NCBI RefSeq assembly: GCF_014651875.1
Contig: NZ_BMXS01000011.1
Location: 85,202-149,201, forward strand
From: Litchfieldella qijiaojingensis
Lineage (GTDB): Bacteria > Pseudomonadota > Gammaproteobacteria > Pseudomonadales > Halomonadaceae
DNA: 64,000 nucleotides
Direction of reading: 5' to 3'
Positions within the stretch are counted from its first letter, which is position 1. Every line of letters starts with the position of its first letter. This document shows positions 40,138 to 49,511 of the stretch, piece after piece. The notes beneath the pieces were generated by a model, which saw only the letters and a program-made list of their open reading frames with translations, did not search any database and had not been told where the DNA came from. The position numbers and the translations under genes were made by a program.

Positions 40138-41252
40138 ACAAGATCCCCGCCACGGTTGTGACCGGCTTCCTGGGCAGCGGCAAGACCACGCTGCTGGCGA
40201 GCATTCTGCGCCAGGTCACCGGCAAGCGCATCGCCGTCATCGTCAACGAATTCGGCGAGCAGGATATCGATTCCAGCCTGCTGCGCGGTTGCGCCCTGGG
40301 GTGCGAAGAGGGCGGTGAGGACGAGCGCCCCGTGGAAGGCGAGGACGGTGGTTTTTACGAAAATGGTATCTACGAGCTGGCGAATGGCTGCATCTGCTGC
40401 ACGGTGGAAGAGGAATTCCTGCCGGTGATGAAAAAGCTGGTGGCCCGCCGGGATGACATCGACCACATCCTGATCGAAACCAGCGGCCTGGCCTTGCCCA
40501 AGCCGCTGGTCCAGGCGTTCAACTGGCCGGAGGTGCGCCAGCATTGCACCGTCGATGCCATCATCACCGTGGTCGACGGGCCGGCCGTCGCCGCTGGCCG
40601 TTACGCCAGCGATGTCGACAAGGTGGAGGCCCAGCGCCGGGCCGACGACAGCCTGGACCACGATCCCAGCCTGCGTGAATTGCTGGACGACCAGCTGAGC
40701 GCGGCCGACCTGGTGCTGGTCAGCAAGACCGACCTGCTCGAGCCCGCCGACAAGGCGCGGGTGGAAGCACTGGTGGCCCAGCGGGTGCCGGAATCCGTGA
40801 AAACCCTGTTTATCGACCAGACCCTGGCCACGGATACGACCCAGTTGGAAGCCCTCATGGGCATCGGCGCGGCGAGCGAGGAAAACATCGACCGCATCGA
40901 GAACCACCATGATCGCCATCATGCCGAGGGGGCGCACCACGACCATGCGCACGATCATTTCGATTCCTGCGTGATCCGGCTGGGGGAAGTCGATGGCGAC
41001 GCCCTGGCGGACAGGCTCCAGCAACTGCTGAAAACCCACGAGATCTATCGGGCCAAGGGCTTCGCGGCCATTCCGGGCAAGCCCATGCGTCGGGTGATCC
41101 AGGCCGTGGGGGAGCGCCTGGACGGCTATTTCGACCGGCTATGGGGGCAGGACGAGCCGCGCCGCACCCAGCTTGTCATCATCGGCAAGGCGCTGGATAG
41201 CGAGGCCCTGCACGCGGCCCTGGCGAGCGCTGAGATCGCGACGACCACCTGA
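40128..41252 (+). CDS. cobW: CobW GTPase metallochaperone
   Basis: 374 residues, G3E GTPase. Walker A GFLGSGKTT is at 13-21, the metal-binding CxCC motif at C88-x-C90-C91, and a histidine-rich stretch (HHDRHH, HHDHAHDH) lies near 265-285. It is thought to deliver cobalt to the CobN chelatase. The stop overlaps the cobN start by one base (TGATG). Confidence 0.95.
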   Translation: MRLNKIPATVVTGFLGSGKTTLLASILRQVTGKRIAVIVNEFGEQDIDSSLLRGCALGCEEGGEDERPVEGEDGGFYENGIYELANGCICCTVEEEFLPVMKKLVARRDDIDHILIETSGLALPKPLVQAFNWPEVRQHCTVDAIITVVDGPAVAAGRYASDVDKVEAQRRADDSLDHDPSLRELLDDQLSAADLVLVSKTDLLEPADKARVEALVAQRVPESVKTLFIDQTLATDTTQLEALMGIGAASEENIDRIENHHDRHHAEGAHHDHAHDHFDSCVIRLGEVDGDALADRLQQLLKTHEIYRAKGFAAIPGKPMRRVIQAVGERLDGYFDRLWGQDEPRRTQLVIIGKALDSEALHAALASAEIATTT

Positions 41253-44200
41253 TGCATCTTTTCGCCGCCAAGCCCGGGGGCTTCGTCGACGATGAGGGCA
41301 TCGTCGACCTGCAGCAGAGCCCTGCCGAGATCGTCATCCTGTCAGCCGCCGACAGCAGCCTGTCGGCCCTGGCGCAGGCGGTCGATCGGCTGGTCTCGAC
41401 GATCGGGGACGGTTACCCGACGGTACGGCTCGCGAACTGGATGAACCTGGTCAAGCCCGCCGCCTACGATCTCTACGAGGATCGTGTGCTGGAAGAGGCG
41501 CGTCTAGTGATCGTCTCGCTGATGGGAGGCAGCGCCTACTGGCAATACGGCCACGAGCGTCTACTGGCCTGGGCCGCCGCCGGCCAGGGGCGCCAGCTGA
41601 TCCTGGTGCCGGGCAGTGACGAGCCGGACGACGCCTTGCTGGGCGAGTCCAGTGTGCCTTTCGAATCGGCCCACCGAGTGTGGCGCTACCTGAGAGAGGG
41701 CGGGGTGGACAATGCCGAGCAGTTACTGCGTTTTGTCGGCGCCGAGTGTTTTGGACATGCGTTGGACTGGCAGGAACCCAAGGCGATTCCCGCAGCACTG
41801 CTCTACGCCCCCCAAGTGGCAGGGCGACAGGAAGCGACCCTGAGAGGGGGGTTACAAACGTCACGAGCGACGGCCAGGCAAGGCGAAATTAGCCGAGAAA
41901 GCGGAGTTTACGAGTTTGTAAATGAGCATTTTGAGGCTGATTTCAACGCCGCATGGCCTAGCGCAGTAGTTTGTAACCACCCTCGTAGCGAATGGCGGGC
42001 GCACCAGATCTCCGAGCGCCCGGTATGCCTGCTGCTGTTCTACCGCAGTCACCTGCAAGGCGCCAATACTGCCGTGCTGGACGGCCTGATCGAGGCGCTG
42101 CGGGCCCAGGGGCTCGAGCCGCTGGCGGTGGCCGTGGCGTCTCTGAAAGAGGAATCCTGCGTCGCCTTCGTCAATCACCTGATCGAGCAGACAGGCGCCA
42201 TGCTGGTGGTCAACACCACCGGTTTTTCCGTCAACCGAAACCCGGACGACATGGACGCCCTGGGCGGTGAGGTTCCCGACAGCCTCTTCGTCGGGCGGCC
42301 GGTGGTGCTTCAAGCAATTTTGGCGAGCAGCACCGAGGAAGACTGGCAGGCCAAGGCAACCAGCCTGCATAGCCGCGACGTGGCCATGCAGGTGGTACTA
42401 CCGGAGATGGATGGACGCATCATCACGCGAGCGGTGGGATTCAAGGCGGAAGCTCACTACAGCGAGCGCTGCCAGCTGTCGGTGACCCGCCATGCCCTGC
42501 ATCCAGAGCGCGCCGCCTTCGTCGCCAAACTGGCGCGGCGATTCTGTCATTTGCGTCAGACGCCCAATGCCGCCAAGCGCGTGGCGCTGGTGCTGGCCAA
42601 TTATCCCAATCGCGATGGCCGCATCGGCAACGGCGTCGGCCTGGATACGCCGGCATCGACGGTACAGATCCTGCGGGCACTGGCCGCGGCGGGCTATCCG
42701 GTGAGCGACGTGCCGGACGACGGGGACGCCCTGATCCGGCTGTTGCAGGGCGCCGTCACCAACGATCACCATGTCCTGGACCAACGCGGCTGCTGGCAGA
42801 GCATCGGGCTCGACGACTACCTGGAGTGGTTTCAGACCCTGTCGGAAGCACTTCAAGAAGCGGTATGCAGGCGCTGGGGTGCGCCGTCGGAGGACCCCAA
42901 GTGCCGCCAGGGCCGACTAATGATCGCCGGGGTCCGCCTGGGGGAGACCTTCGTCGGGATTCAGCCGGAGCGGGACTTCATAGACGACCCGACGCAGACC
43001 TACCACGATACCGAACTGGTGCCGCCCCACAGCTACCTGGCGTTCTATCTCTGGCTGCGTGATCACTACCGGGTGGATGCGGTGGTTCACGTCGGCAAAC
43101 ACGGTAATCTGGAATGGCTGCCGGGCAAGAGTACGGCACTGAGTGCCGAGTGCTGGCCGGATATCGCCCTGGGGCCGGTGCCGCATTTCTATCCGTTCAT
43201 CGTCAACGACCCGGGCGAAGGCGCGCAGGCCAAGCGCCGCAGCCAGGCCGTCATCATCGATCACCTGATGCCGCCGCTGGCCCGTGCCGAGCTCTACGGT
43301 GCCATGGCGGAACTGGAAGCCCTGACCGACGAGTATTACCAGGCCTTGAGTATGGATCCACGGCGTGAGGCGTTGTTACGCGAGCGGATTCTGGAGCATC
43401 TGCGCCGCACCGGTATCGACCAGGAGCTGGCCCATAGTGCGGATAGCGTGGATGACGAGCGCCTGCTCAACGAGCTGGACACCTATCTGTGCGATATCAA
43501 GGAAGCCCAGATCCGCCATGGCTTGCACGTGCTGGGCACCTTGCCGCCGCAGGACAAGCTGGCGGGGACCCTGGTCGCCATCCTGAGACTGCCTCGCGGA
43601 GAGGAGCCGGCCCATCGCGGCCTCTTGCACAACCTGGCGGACGACTTGGGATTGCAGGAAGACGGCGGGCAGTTCGATCCCCTGACGGCCGGGGCCGAAC
43701 CCTGGACCGGCCCGAGGCCGCCTGCCCTGACCGGGCTGGAGGCGTCCGCCTGGCGCACCGGCGCCGATACCCGTGAGCGTCTGGAACTGCTCGCCCATCG
43801 GCTGGTGACCGACTACGTCCTGGAGCCGGGGTGTCTGGCCACCTTGGCCCGTGACTATCCGGCCACCGCGGAGCAGTGTCGCTATGCTCGCGAACGGCTC
43901 TGGGTCGCCATGCAGCGTGGTGCCGAGATGGAGATCCAGTCGCTGCTGGACGGACTCGACGGCGTCTTCGTGCCGCCCGGGCCGAGCGGTGCCCCCAGTC
44001 GCGGGCGACTGGACACCCTGCCCACCGGGCGCAACTTCTTCAGCGTCGACAATCGCTCGATTCCGTCACCCGCCGCCTGGTCCCTGGGCGAGAAATCGGC
44101 CCGGGCGTTCGTCGAGCGTTACCTGCAGGACAACGGCGACTACCCGCGCCGGTTGGGGCTGTCGATCTGGGGCACCGCGACCATGCGCACCGGCGGCGAT

Positions 44201-45244
44201 GACATCGCCCAGGCCTTCGCGCTGATGGGGGTTCGCCCGGTCTGGTCGCTCGGCTCGCAGCGGGTGATCGATGTCGAGGTGATTCCCTCCATGCTGCTGC
44301 AACGGCCCCGTGTGGACGTCACCCTGCGGGTGTCCGGATTCTTCCGCGATGCCTTTCCCAATGTCATCCGCCTGTTCGATGCCGCGGTGCAGGCGGTCGC
44401 CAGGTACGAGGAGCCGGGCAACGGCAACACCATTCGCGAGGCGGTGCTGGAGCGTCGGCAGGAACTCGAACGCCAGGGGCTTTCGCCCGACGCAGCCGCC
44501 CGAGAGGCCAGCTACCGGGTCTTCGGTAGCAAGCCCGGCGAGTACGGCACCGGCCTGAACCGGCTCATCGACAACCGCTCCTGGGACACCGCGGACGATC
44601 TGGCGGAGGCCTACCTCGGAGCCGGGGCCTACGCCTACGGCCAATTTCCGGAATCCGGGATCGCCGCGCGGGGGGCCTTCGAACGACAGCTCAAGGGCCT
44701 GGATGCGGTGATGCAGAACCAGGACAACCGCGAACACGATATCCTCGATTCGAACAGCTACTACGAGTTCCAGGGTGGCATGGCCAACGCCAGCCGTTCC
44801 CTCGGTGGCCAAGCGCCGATCATCTACCACGCCGATCACGCCAACCCGGCGCATCCGCGGATTCGTACCCTCAAGGAGGAACTATCCCGCGTGATCCGTT
44901 CCCGGGTGCTCAATCCCAAATGGATCGAGGCCATGCGGGAACACGGCTACAAGGGCGCCTTCGAGATGGCCGCCACGGTGGACTACCTGTTTGCCTATGA
45001 CGCCACCACCGATCTGGTGGCCGACTATCAGTACGCACAGGTCACCGACGCGCTGGTACTGGATCGCAGCAACCAGCAGTTCCTGCGCGAGCATAACCCG
45101 GCGGCGCTGGAGGAGATGGCCGAGCGGTTACTGGAAGCCGTCCAGCGGGGGATGTGGCAGGACCCTGGCCAACAGGGCCCTGACCTGCAGGATCTGCTGC
45201 TGCAGATCGACGAGGCCAAGGAGACCGGGCACCATGATGGCTAA
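41252..45244 (+). CDS. cobN: Cobaltochelatase large subunit (CobN)
   Basis: 1330 residues. It binds the corrin ring and cobalt. Family blocks include LLFYRSHLQGANTAV, ANYPNRDGRIGNGVGLDTPAS, HVGKHGNLEWLPGKSTALS, LGLSIWGTATMRTGGDDIAQAFALMGV and SRVLNPKWIEAMREHGYKGAFEMAATVDYLFAYDATT, so it looks functional. Residues about 200-243 are encoded by a 129-bp MITE-like insert with perfect 10-bp terminal repeats that keeps the frame. Downstream, cobG starts inside its last codons. Confidence 0.96.
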   Translation: MHLFAAKPGGFVDDEGIVDLQQSPAEIVILSAADSSLSALAQAVDRLVSTIGDGYPTVRLANWMNLVKPAAYDLYEDRVLEEARLVIVSLMGGSAYWQYGHERLLAWAAAGQGRQLILVPGSDEPDDALLGESSVPFESAHRVWRYLREGGVDNAEQLLRFVGAECFGHALDWQEPKAIPAALLYAPQVAGRQEATLRGGLQTSRATARQGEISRESGVYEFVNEHFEADFNAAWPSAVVCNHPRSEWRAHQISERPVCLLLFYRSHLQGANTAVLDGLIEALRAQGLEPLAVAVASLKEESCVAFVNHLIEQTGAMLVVNTTGFSVNRNPDDMDALGGEVPDSLFVGRPVVLQAILASSTEEDWQAKATSLHSRDVAMQVVLPEMDGRIITRAVGFKAEAHYSERCQLSVTRHALHPERAAFVAKLARRFCHLRQTPNAAKRVALVLANYPNRDGRIGNGVGLDTPASTVQILRALAAAGYPVSDVPDDGDALIRLLQGAVTNDHHVLDQRGCWQSIGLDDYLEWFQTLSEALQEAVCRRWGAPSEDPKCRQGRLMIAGVRLGETFVGIQPERDFIDDPTQTYHDTELVPPHSYLAFYLWLRDHYRVDAVVHVGKHGNLEWLPGKSTALSAECWPDIALGPVPHFYPFIVNDPGEGAQAKRRSQAVIIDHLMPPLARAELYGAMAELEALTDEYYQALSMDPRREALLRERILEHLRRTGIDQELAHSADSVDDERLLNELDTYLCDIKEAQIRHGLHVLGTLPPQDKLAGTLVAILRLPRGEEPAHRGLLHNLADDLGLQEDGGQFDPLTAGAEPWTGPRPPALTGLEASAWRTGADTRERLELLAHRLVTDYVLEPGCLATLARDYPATAEQCRYARERLWVAMQRGAEMEIQSLLDGLDGVFVPPGPSGAPSRGRLDTLPTGRNFFSVDNRSIPSPAAWSLGEKSARAFVERYLQDNGDYPRRLGLSIWGTATMRTGGDDIAQAFALMGVRPVWSLGSQRVIDVEVIPSMLLQRPRVDVTLRVSGFFRDAFPNVIRLFDAAVQAVARYEEPGNGNTIREAVLERRQELERQGLSPDAAAREASYRVFGSKPGEYGTGLNRLIDNRSWDTADDLAEAYLGAGAYAYGQFPESGIAARGAFERQLKGLDAVMQNQDNREHDILDSNSYYEFQGGMANASRSLGGQAPIIYHADHANPAHPRIRTLKEELSRVIRSRVLNPKWIEAMREHGYKGAFEMAATVDYLFAYDATTDLVADYQYAQVTDALVLDRSNQQFLREHNPAALEEMAERLLEAVQRGMWQDPGQQGPDLQDLLLQIDEAKETGHHDG
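41850..41978. mobile_element. MITE-like element inside cobN (copy A)
   Basis: 129 bp bounded by perfect 10-bp inverted repeats GGTTACAAAC and GTTTGTAACC, with imperfect matching continuing outwards. Its interior (GGCCAGGCAAGGC, CGGAGTTTACGAGTTTGTAAATGAG, ATTTTGAGGCTGATTT) matches the element at 46514-46659 along its length. It encodes nothing itself; its length is a multiple of three and it is read through in frame by cobN. Confidence 0.8.
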
Positions 45245-46451
45245 GCCGGCTGACGCTCGCATCAAGGGCTGGTGTCCCGGGGCATGGCGGCCCATGTCGA
45301 CCGGCGATGGCCTGCTGGTTCGCGTACATCCCCACCTGGGACGACTCACGCGGGTCCAGATGCTGGCGCTGTGCGATGCGGCCGAGACCTTCGGTAGCGG
45401 CCTGATCGAACTCACCAGCCGCGCCAATCTGCAGTTGCGCGGCGTGTCCGAGGCCACCTGGCCCGGGCTGATGGACGTCCTCGTCGAGCATGGGCTGGTT
45501 GACCCGGACCCCCACACCGAGCGCCGGCCCCAACTGCTGCTGGCACCGGACTGGCAAGCGGGCGACGCCACGCATGAGGCGGCCCGTCTGCTGCTGGCCC
45601 GCCTCAGTGAGATGCCGGAACTGCCGGCGAAGATGGGCTTTGCCATCGATGCCGGTGATGCGCCGGTGCTGGGCGATGTGTCCGCCGACTTCCGCATCGA
45701 GCGGTCGGCATCGGGCACCTTGCAGCCGCGGGCTTCGGGTGGCCTATTAGTCCGGGCCGATGGACATGCGTTGGGCACCCCCGTGGACTCGATCGTAGCT
45801 GCCGTTGAGCACCTGGTGCGGCTTGCGCACTGGTTCGTCGACAGCGGTGGACGAGAATCCGGGCGGATGCGCCGGCATCAGGCGCCGCTGCCGGCCTGGG
45901 CTTCGGAATCGATACGACCCGCCGAGGCTGGCGCCAGACTGGCACTGGGCGAACATTCGCGGGGCAGGGTGTTTGGCCTGCCATTCGGACGGGCGCCGGC
46001 GTCGGTGTTGCGTGCCGCGATCGACCCCGCTTCGCTTGCCCCTGAAGCGAGTGGCGCCGTGCGGGTGATGCCGTGGCGGCGCCTGCTGGTTGAAGGGGCT
46101 GAAAATGGCGACGAAGCGGCATCGGTCGCTGGCCTGCTGGACGATAACCGGGATCCGCGTTTGTCCATGGATGTATGTCCGGGAGCCCCCCACTGCGAAC
46201 AGGCGAGTGTCGAGACGCTGGGCTTAGCCCTGGAGTTAGCCGAATGCCTGAGTGGCCGGGTCGAGGGCCCGGTGCATGTGTCCGGCTGCGCCAAGGGCTG
46301 CGCCCGCAGGCAGCCGGCTGAGGTATGCCTCACGGGGCGCTCCGGACGCTTTGATCTGATCGTCAGTGATCGTGCCGATGGTGCGCCGGTCGCGACCGGC
46401 CTCAGCGAAGCCGAGGTTGTAGAACTTATTGCCAAACGTGGAGTGAGATGA
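45234..46451 (+). CDS. cobG: Precorrin-3B synthase (CobG)
   Basis: 405 residues, sulfite/nitrite-reductase-like. It hydroxylates precorrin-3A and forms the lactone, using an Fe-S cluster and oxygen. The N-terminal half has SGLIELTSRANLQLRGVS. The cluster-binding cysteines are in MDVCPGAPHCEQAS and VSGCAKGCARRQP near residues 305-350. The ATG at 45234 has AAGGAGA 8 bp upstream and overlaps cobN by 11 bp. Its presence marks the aerobic pathway. Confidence 0.94.
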   Translation: MMAKPADARIKGWCPGAWRPMSTGDGLLVRVHPHLGRLTRVQMLALCDAAETFGSGLIELTSRANLQLRGVSEATWPGLMDVLVEHGLVDPDPHTERRPQLLLAPDWQAGDATHEAARLLLARLSEMPELPAKMGFAIDAGDAPVLGDVSADFRIERSASGTLQPRASGGLLVRADGHALGTPVDSIVAAVEHLVRLAHWFVDSGGRESGRMRRHQAPLPAWASESIRPAEAGARLALGEHSRGRVFGLPFGRAPASVLRAAIDPASLAPEASGAVRVMPWRRLLVEGAENGDEAASVAGLLDDNRDPRLSMDVCPGAPHCEQASVETLGLALELAECLSGRVEGPVHVSGCAKGCARRQPAEVCLTGRSGRFDLIVSDRADGAPVATGLSEAEVVELIAKRGVR

Positions 46452-46471
46452 GCCCCGGGAAAGCTCATCTC
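46445..46471 (+). terminator. Hairpin at the cobG stop codon
   Basis: Perfect 9-bp stem GAGATGAGC / GCTCATCTC with a 9-base loop, containing the cobG stop. It is followed by CTTTGC rather than a T-run, so it is a weak terminator or an mRNA processing/stability element between the two halves of the operon. Confidence 0.35.
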
Positions 46472-46513
46472 CTTTGCTCGGTTGTGAAGGAAGCTCGTAG
46501 GCTTTGGAGCTCG

Positions 46514-46659
46514 TAGGTTTTGTCTGAAAAGTCGCCGAGCGATGGCCAGACAAGGCAAAAATCAGCGAAAAGACGGAGTTTGCGTGGTTGTAAATGAGTA
46601 TTTTGAGCTGATTTTTAACGCCGTATGGGCGAGCGCAGGCAGTTTGCAGACAAACCTTA
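46514..46659. mobile_element. MITE-like element between cobG and cobH (copy B)
   Basis: About 146 bp with near-perfect terminal inverted repeats TAGGTTTTGTCTG and CAGACAAACCTTA. The interior matches copy A inside cobN (for example GGCCAGACAAGGC, CGGAGTTTGCG, GTTGTAAATGAGTATTTTGAG). No coding capacity. It makes the only large gap within the otherwise tightly packed corrin operon. Confidence 0.8.
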
Positions 46660-46679
46660 GTTTATTTGGAGGGGATTAG

Positions 46680-47309
46680 ATGCCTCACGTCTATGAAACA
46701 GACGGACCGGCCATCTACCGGGCGTCCTTTTCCATCATCCGGTGCGAGGCCGAGCTGGAGCGCTTCTCGGAGGAGGAAGAGCCGGTGGCCGTGCGCATGA
46801 TCCATGCCGCCGGATTGGTGGAGCTTGCCTCACACATTCACTTCCGCGGCGACGCGGTGAACCGGGCACGGCAGGCGCTGGAGCAGGGAGCGCCAATTCT
46901 GTGTGACGCGCGCATGGTATCCGAGGGCATTACCCGCAAGCGCCTGCCGACAGACAACGCCATTATCTGTACCCTGCACGATGAGCGGGTTCCCGGCCTG
47001 GCCCGGGACATGGCCAACACTCGCTCGGCAGCGGCCGTGGAACTCTGGCGACCCTACCTGAACGGTGCGGTGGTGGCGATCGGCAATGCGCCGACCGCCC
47101 TGTTCCACCTGTTGAACATGCTGGAAGCGCCGGATTGCCCGCGCCCGGCGGCCGTCATCGGCTGCCCGGTGGGTTTCGTGGGGGCATCCGAATCCAAGGA
47201 AGCCCTCTGGGCGAGCGCGTCGGTGCCCTGCTGCATCGTGCGCGGGCGACTCGGCGGCAGTGCGGTGACGGTGGCCGCCATCAATGCCATAGCGGATCGT
47301 AGCGAATGA
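46680..47309 (+). CDS. cobH: Precorrin-8X methylmutase (CobH)
   Basis: 209 residues. It moves the C11 methyl to C12, giving hydrogenobyrinate. The family blocks VRMIHAAGLVELASHIHF, LCDARMVSEGITRKRLP, NAPTALFHLLNML and GCPVGFVGASESKEAL (with the conserved histidine in MIHA) are present. The ATG follows GGAGGGG and lies just after MITE copy B, so a fresh ribosome site restores translation there. Overlaps cobI by 4 bp. Confidence 0.96.
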   Translation: MPHVYETDGPAIYRASFSIIRCEAELERFSEEEEPVAVRMIHAAGLVELASHIHFRGDAVNRARQALEQGAPILCDARMVSEGITRKRLPTDNAIICTLHDERVPGLARDMANTRSAAAVELWRPYLNGAVVAIGNAPTALFHLLNMLEAPDCPRPAAVIGCPVGFVGASESKEALWASASVPCCIVRGRLGGSAVTVAAINAIADRSE

Positions 47310-48031
47310 AGCAGGGAACCATTTACGGGGTCGGCCTTGGGCCCGGCAGCCAGGATCTGATGAGCGTCAGGGCGGATCGGTTGATTCGTGGGGCGTCACA
47401 TGTCGCCTATTTTCGCAAGAAGGGCCGAACCGGCCATGCCCGCAGCATCGTTGAAGGCCTGGTGGCGTTTGATGCCATCGAGCTGCCGATGGAATACCCG
47501 GTCACCACCGAGATTCCGTTCGACGACCCCCGTTACAACGAGTTGCTGGCGGCCTTCTATGAAAGAAACGTCGCACGACTGACCGAGATTGCCGATGCGG
47601 GCCACGATGTGGTGGTGCTGTGCGAGGGCGATCCGTTTTTCTACGGCTCTTTCATGCACCTGTATACGCGCCTGCAGGGGCGGGTGCCGGTATCGGTGGT
47701 GCCCGGCATCACCGGCATGTCCGCCGCCTGGACCGCCACCGGGCAGCCGGTGACCTGGGGCGACGACATCATGACCGTGCTGATGGGCACACTGCCGGAG
47801 GCGACGTTGGTCGAGCACATCGCGCAGACCGACGCCCTGGTGGTGATGAAGATCGGACGCAATCTGGACAAGCTCAGGCGGGCGCTGGCCCGGGCCGGCC
47901 GGGAGGAAGAGGCCTGGCTGATCGAATACGCCACCATGCCGCAGGAGCGGATACTGCCGTTCAGCGAAGCCGGCGATAGCGTCCCTTACTTTTCCATCCT
48001 GGTGATCCACGGCCACGGGAGGCGACCATGA
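47306..48031 (+). CDS. cobI: Precorrin-2 C20-methyltransferase (CobI)
   Basis: 241 residues, SAM-dependent tetrapyrrole methylase. Begins YGVGLGPGSQDLMSVRADRLI; CEGDPFFYGSFMHLYTRL and VVPGITGMSAAWTATGQPV are the SAM and substrate motifs. It methylates precorrin-2 to precorrin-3A. Overlaps cobH and cobJ by 4 bp each. Confidence 0.95.
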   Translation: MKQGTIYGVGLGPGSQDLMSVRADRLIRGASHVAYFRKKGRTGHARSIVEGLVAFDAIELPMEYPVTTEIPFDDPRYNELLAAFYERNVARLTEIADAGHDVVVLCEGDPFFYGSFMHLYTRLQGRVPVSVVPGITGMSAAWTATGQPVTWGDDIMTVLMGTLPEATLVEHIAQTDALVVMKIGRNLDKLRRALARAGREEEAWLIEYATMPQERILPFSEAGDSVPYFSILVIHGHGRRP

Positions 48032-48789
48032 AAGGCTGGTTGAAAGTCGCCGGCCTGGGCCCGGGCGCCGAGGCGATGGTCACCCCGGAAGTCTCTGCCG
48101 CGCTGGCGGACGCCACCGATGTGGTGGGCTATGTGCCCTATGTCGAGCGGGTGGCGCCGCGGCCGGGACTGACGCGCCACGGCTCTGACAATCGCGAGGA
48201 AATCCGGCGGGCGGAACAGGCGCTGCGGATGGCCGCCGACGGCCACCGGGTGGTGGTCGTCTCGTCGGGTGACCCTGGCGTGTTCGCCATGGGCGCGGCC
48301 ATCTTCGAGGCGCTGGAGGCGGGAGAGCATACGTGGCGCTCGTTGGACATCCAGGTATTGCCGGGCATTTCCGCCATGCTGGCCGCCAGTGCGCGCCTAG
48401 GGGCGCCACTAGGGCATGATTTCTGCTGTATCAACCTGTCCGATAACCTCAAACCCTGGGCCCTGATCGAGAAGCGCCTGCGGCTGGCCGCAGAGGCTGA
48501 CTTTGCCATGGCCTTCTACAACCCCCGCTCCAGGGCACGACCGGAAGGGTTCACACGCGCCTTGCAGGTGTTGCGGGAGGCCTGCGGGCCAGAGCGCCTG
48601 ATCGTGTTCGCGCGGGCCGTATCCACGCCGGAGGAATCCGTTCGGGTCACGACCCTAGGGGAAGCGGACGTGGAGATGGCCGACATGCGCACCCTGGTGA
48701 TGGTGGGGTCCAGTCAGACGCGGCGGATCGAGCGCGATGGGGCGCCGTGGGTTTATACGCCGAGGTCGGCGTCAGGGTCGGAGTCATGA
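48028..48789 (+). CDS. cobJ: Precorrin-3B C17-methyltransferase (CobJ)
   Basis: 253 residues. Carries VAGLGPGAEAMVTPEV, VVSSGDPGVFAMGAAIFEAL, VLPGISAMLAASARLGAPLGHDF and FYNPRSRARP. It methylates C17 and contracts the ring, the committing step to corrin. The 3' end overlaps the antiparallel cobK gene by 37 bp. Confidence 0.95.
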   Translation: MKGWLKVAGLGPGAEAMVTPEVSAALADATDVVGYVPYVERVAPRPGLTRHGSDNREEIRRAEQALRMAADGHRVVVVSSGDPGVFAMGAAIFEALEAGEHTWRSLDIQVLPGISAMLAASARLGAPLGHDFCCINLSDNLKPWALIEKRLRLAAEADFAMAFYNPRSRARPEGFTRALQVLREACGPERLIVFARAVSTPEESVRVTTLGEADVEMADMRTLVMVGSSQTRRIERDGAPWVYTPRSASGSES

Positions 48790-49511
48790 CCAAGCCACGC
48801 CAGAACCTCATCAATGGAGTGGACTTCCTGGCGTGGCGGAAGAGCTGGCCGCTCGATCATCACCACCGGCAGACCCAGTTGCCGGGCGGCGGTGAGTTTG
48901 GACACCGCGCCGTCGCCGCCGGCATTCTTGCACACCAGGCGCTCGACGCCATGTTCCCGGAGCAGGGCCAGGTCACTGTCCAGCGTAAAGGGACCACGGT
49001 CGATGGTCACACGGTGACGAGGCAGAGGCGGTGGGGCCTCGGGCCGGTCGACCAACCTCAGCAGGTAGTGGTGCTGGGGCTGTGCCGCAAAGGCGGCGAG
49101 GTGCATGCGCCCGATCGCCAGCAGCACCCGCTGTGGCGGACCAGCCAGGGCGTTCACCGCCGCGTCGACACTGGCGACCCGTTGCCAGTGATCGCCGGCC
49201 ATCGGCTCCCAGGGTGGCCGGGTCAGAGCGATGAAGCGGATGTCGCTTCGCTGCGCCGCCGATACGGCGTTGCGGCTCATTCGTTCGGCAAAGGGGTGGG
49301 TGGCATCGACCAGGTGGGTGATGCGGTTGTCCGCCAGGAAAGCGGCCAGGCCCTCCACTCCGCCAAAACCACCGACGCGGGTGGGCAACGGCTGCGGTTT
49401 GGGAGCGGTCACCCGACCGGCATAACTGAACAGCGCAGGGATCGATCGTTCGGCCAGGGCACTGGCCAGGGCACTGGCTTCGGTGGTTCCCCCTAGAATC
49501 AGGACTTTCAT
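48753..49511 (-). CDS. cobK: Precorrin-6A reductase (CobK)
   Basis: 252 residues, NADPH-dependent. Starts MKVLILGGTTEASALA (nucleotide loop); TRVGGFGG, VDATHPFAERMSRNA and CKNAGGDGAVSKLTAARQLGLPVVMIERP are the family motifs. It is on the minus strand, inside an otherwise plus-strand operon. It overlaps the cobJ end by 37 bp and its ATG overlaps the cobL ATG. It therefore needs its own promoter, which would have to lie inside cobL. A longer in-frame start upstream is rejected. Confidence 0.94.
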   Translation of the reverse strand: MKVLILGGTTEASALASALAERSIPALFSYAGRVTAPKPQPLPTRVGGFGGVEGLAAFLADNRITHLVDATHPFAERMSRNAVSAAQRSDIRFIALTRPPWEPMAGDHWQRVASVDAAVNALAGPPQRVLLAIGRMHLAAFAAQPQHHYLLRLVDRPEAPPPLPRHRVTIDRGPFTLDSDLALLREHGVERLVCKNAGGDGAVSKLTAARQLGLPVVMIERPALPPRQEVHSIDEVLAWLGHDSDPDADLGV

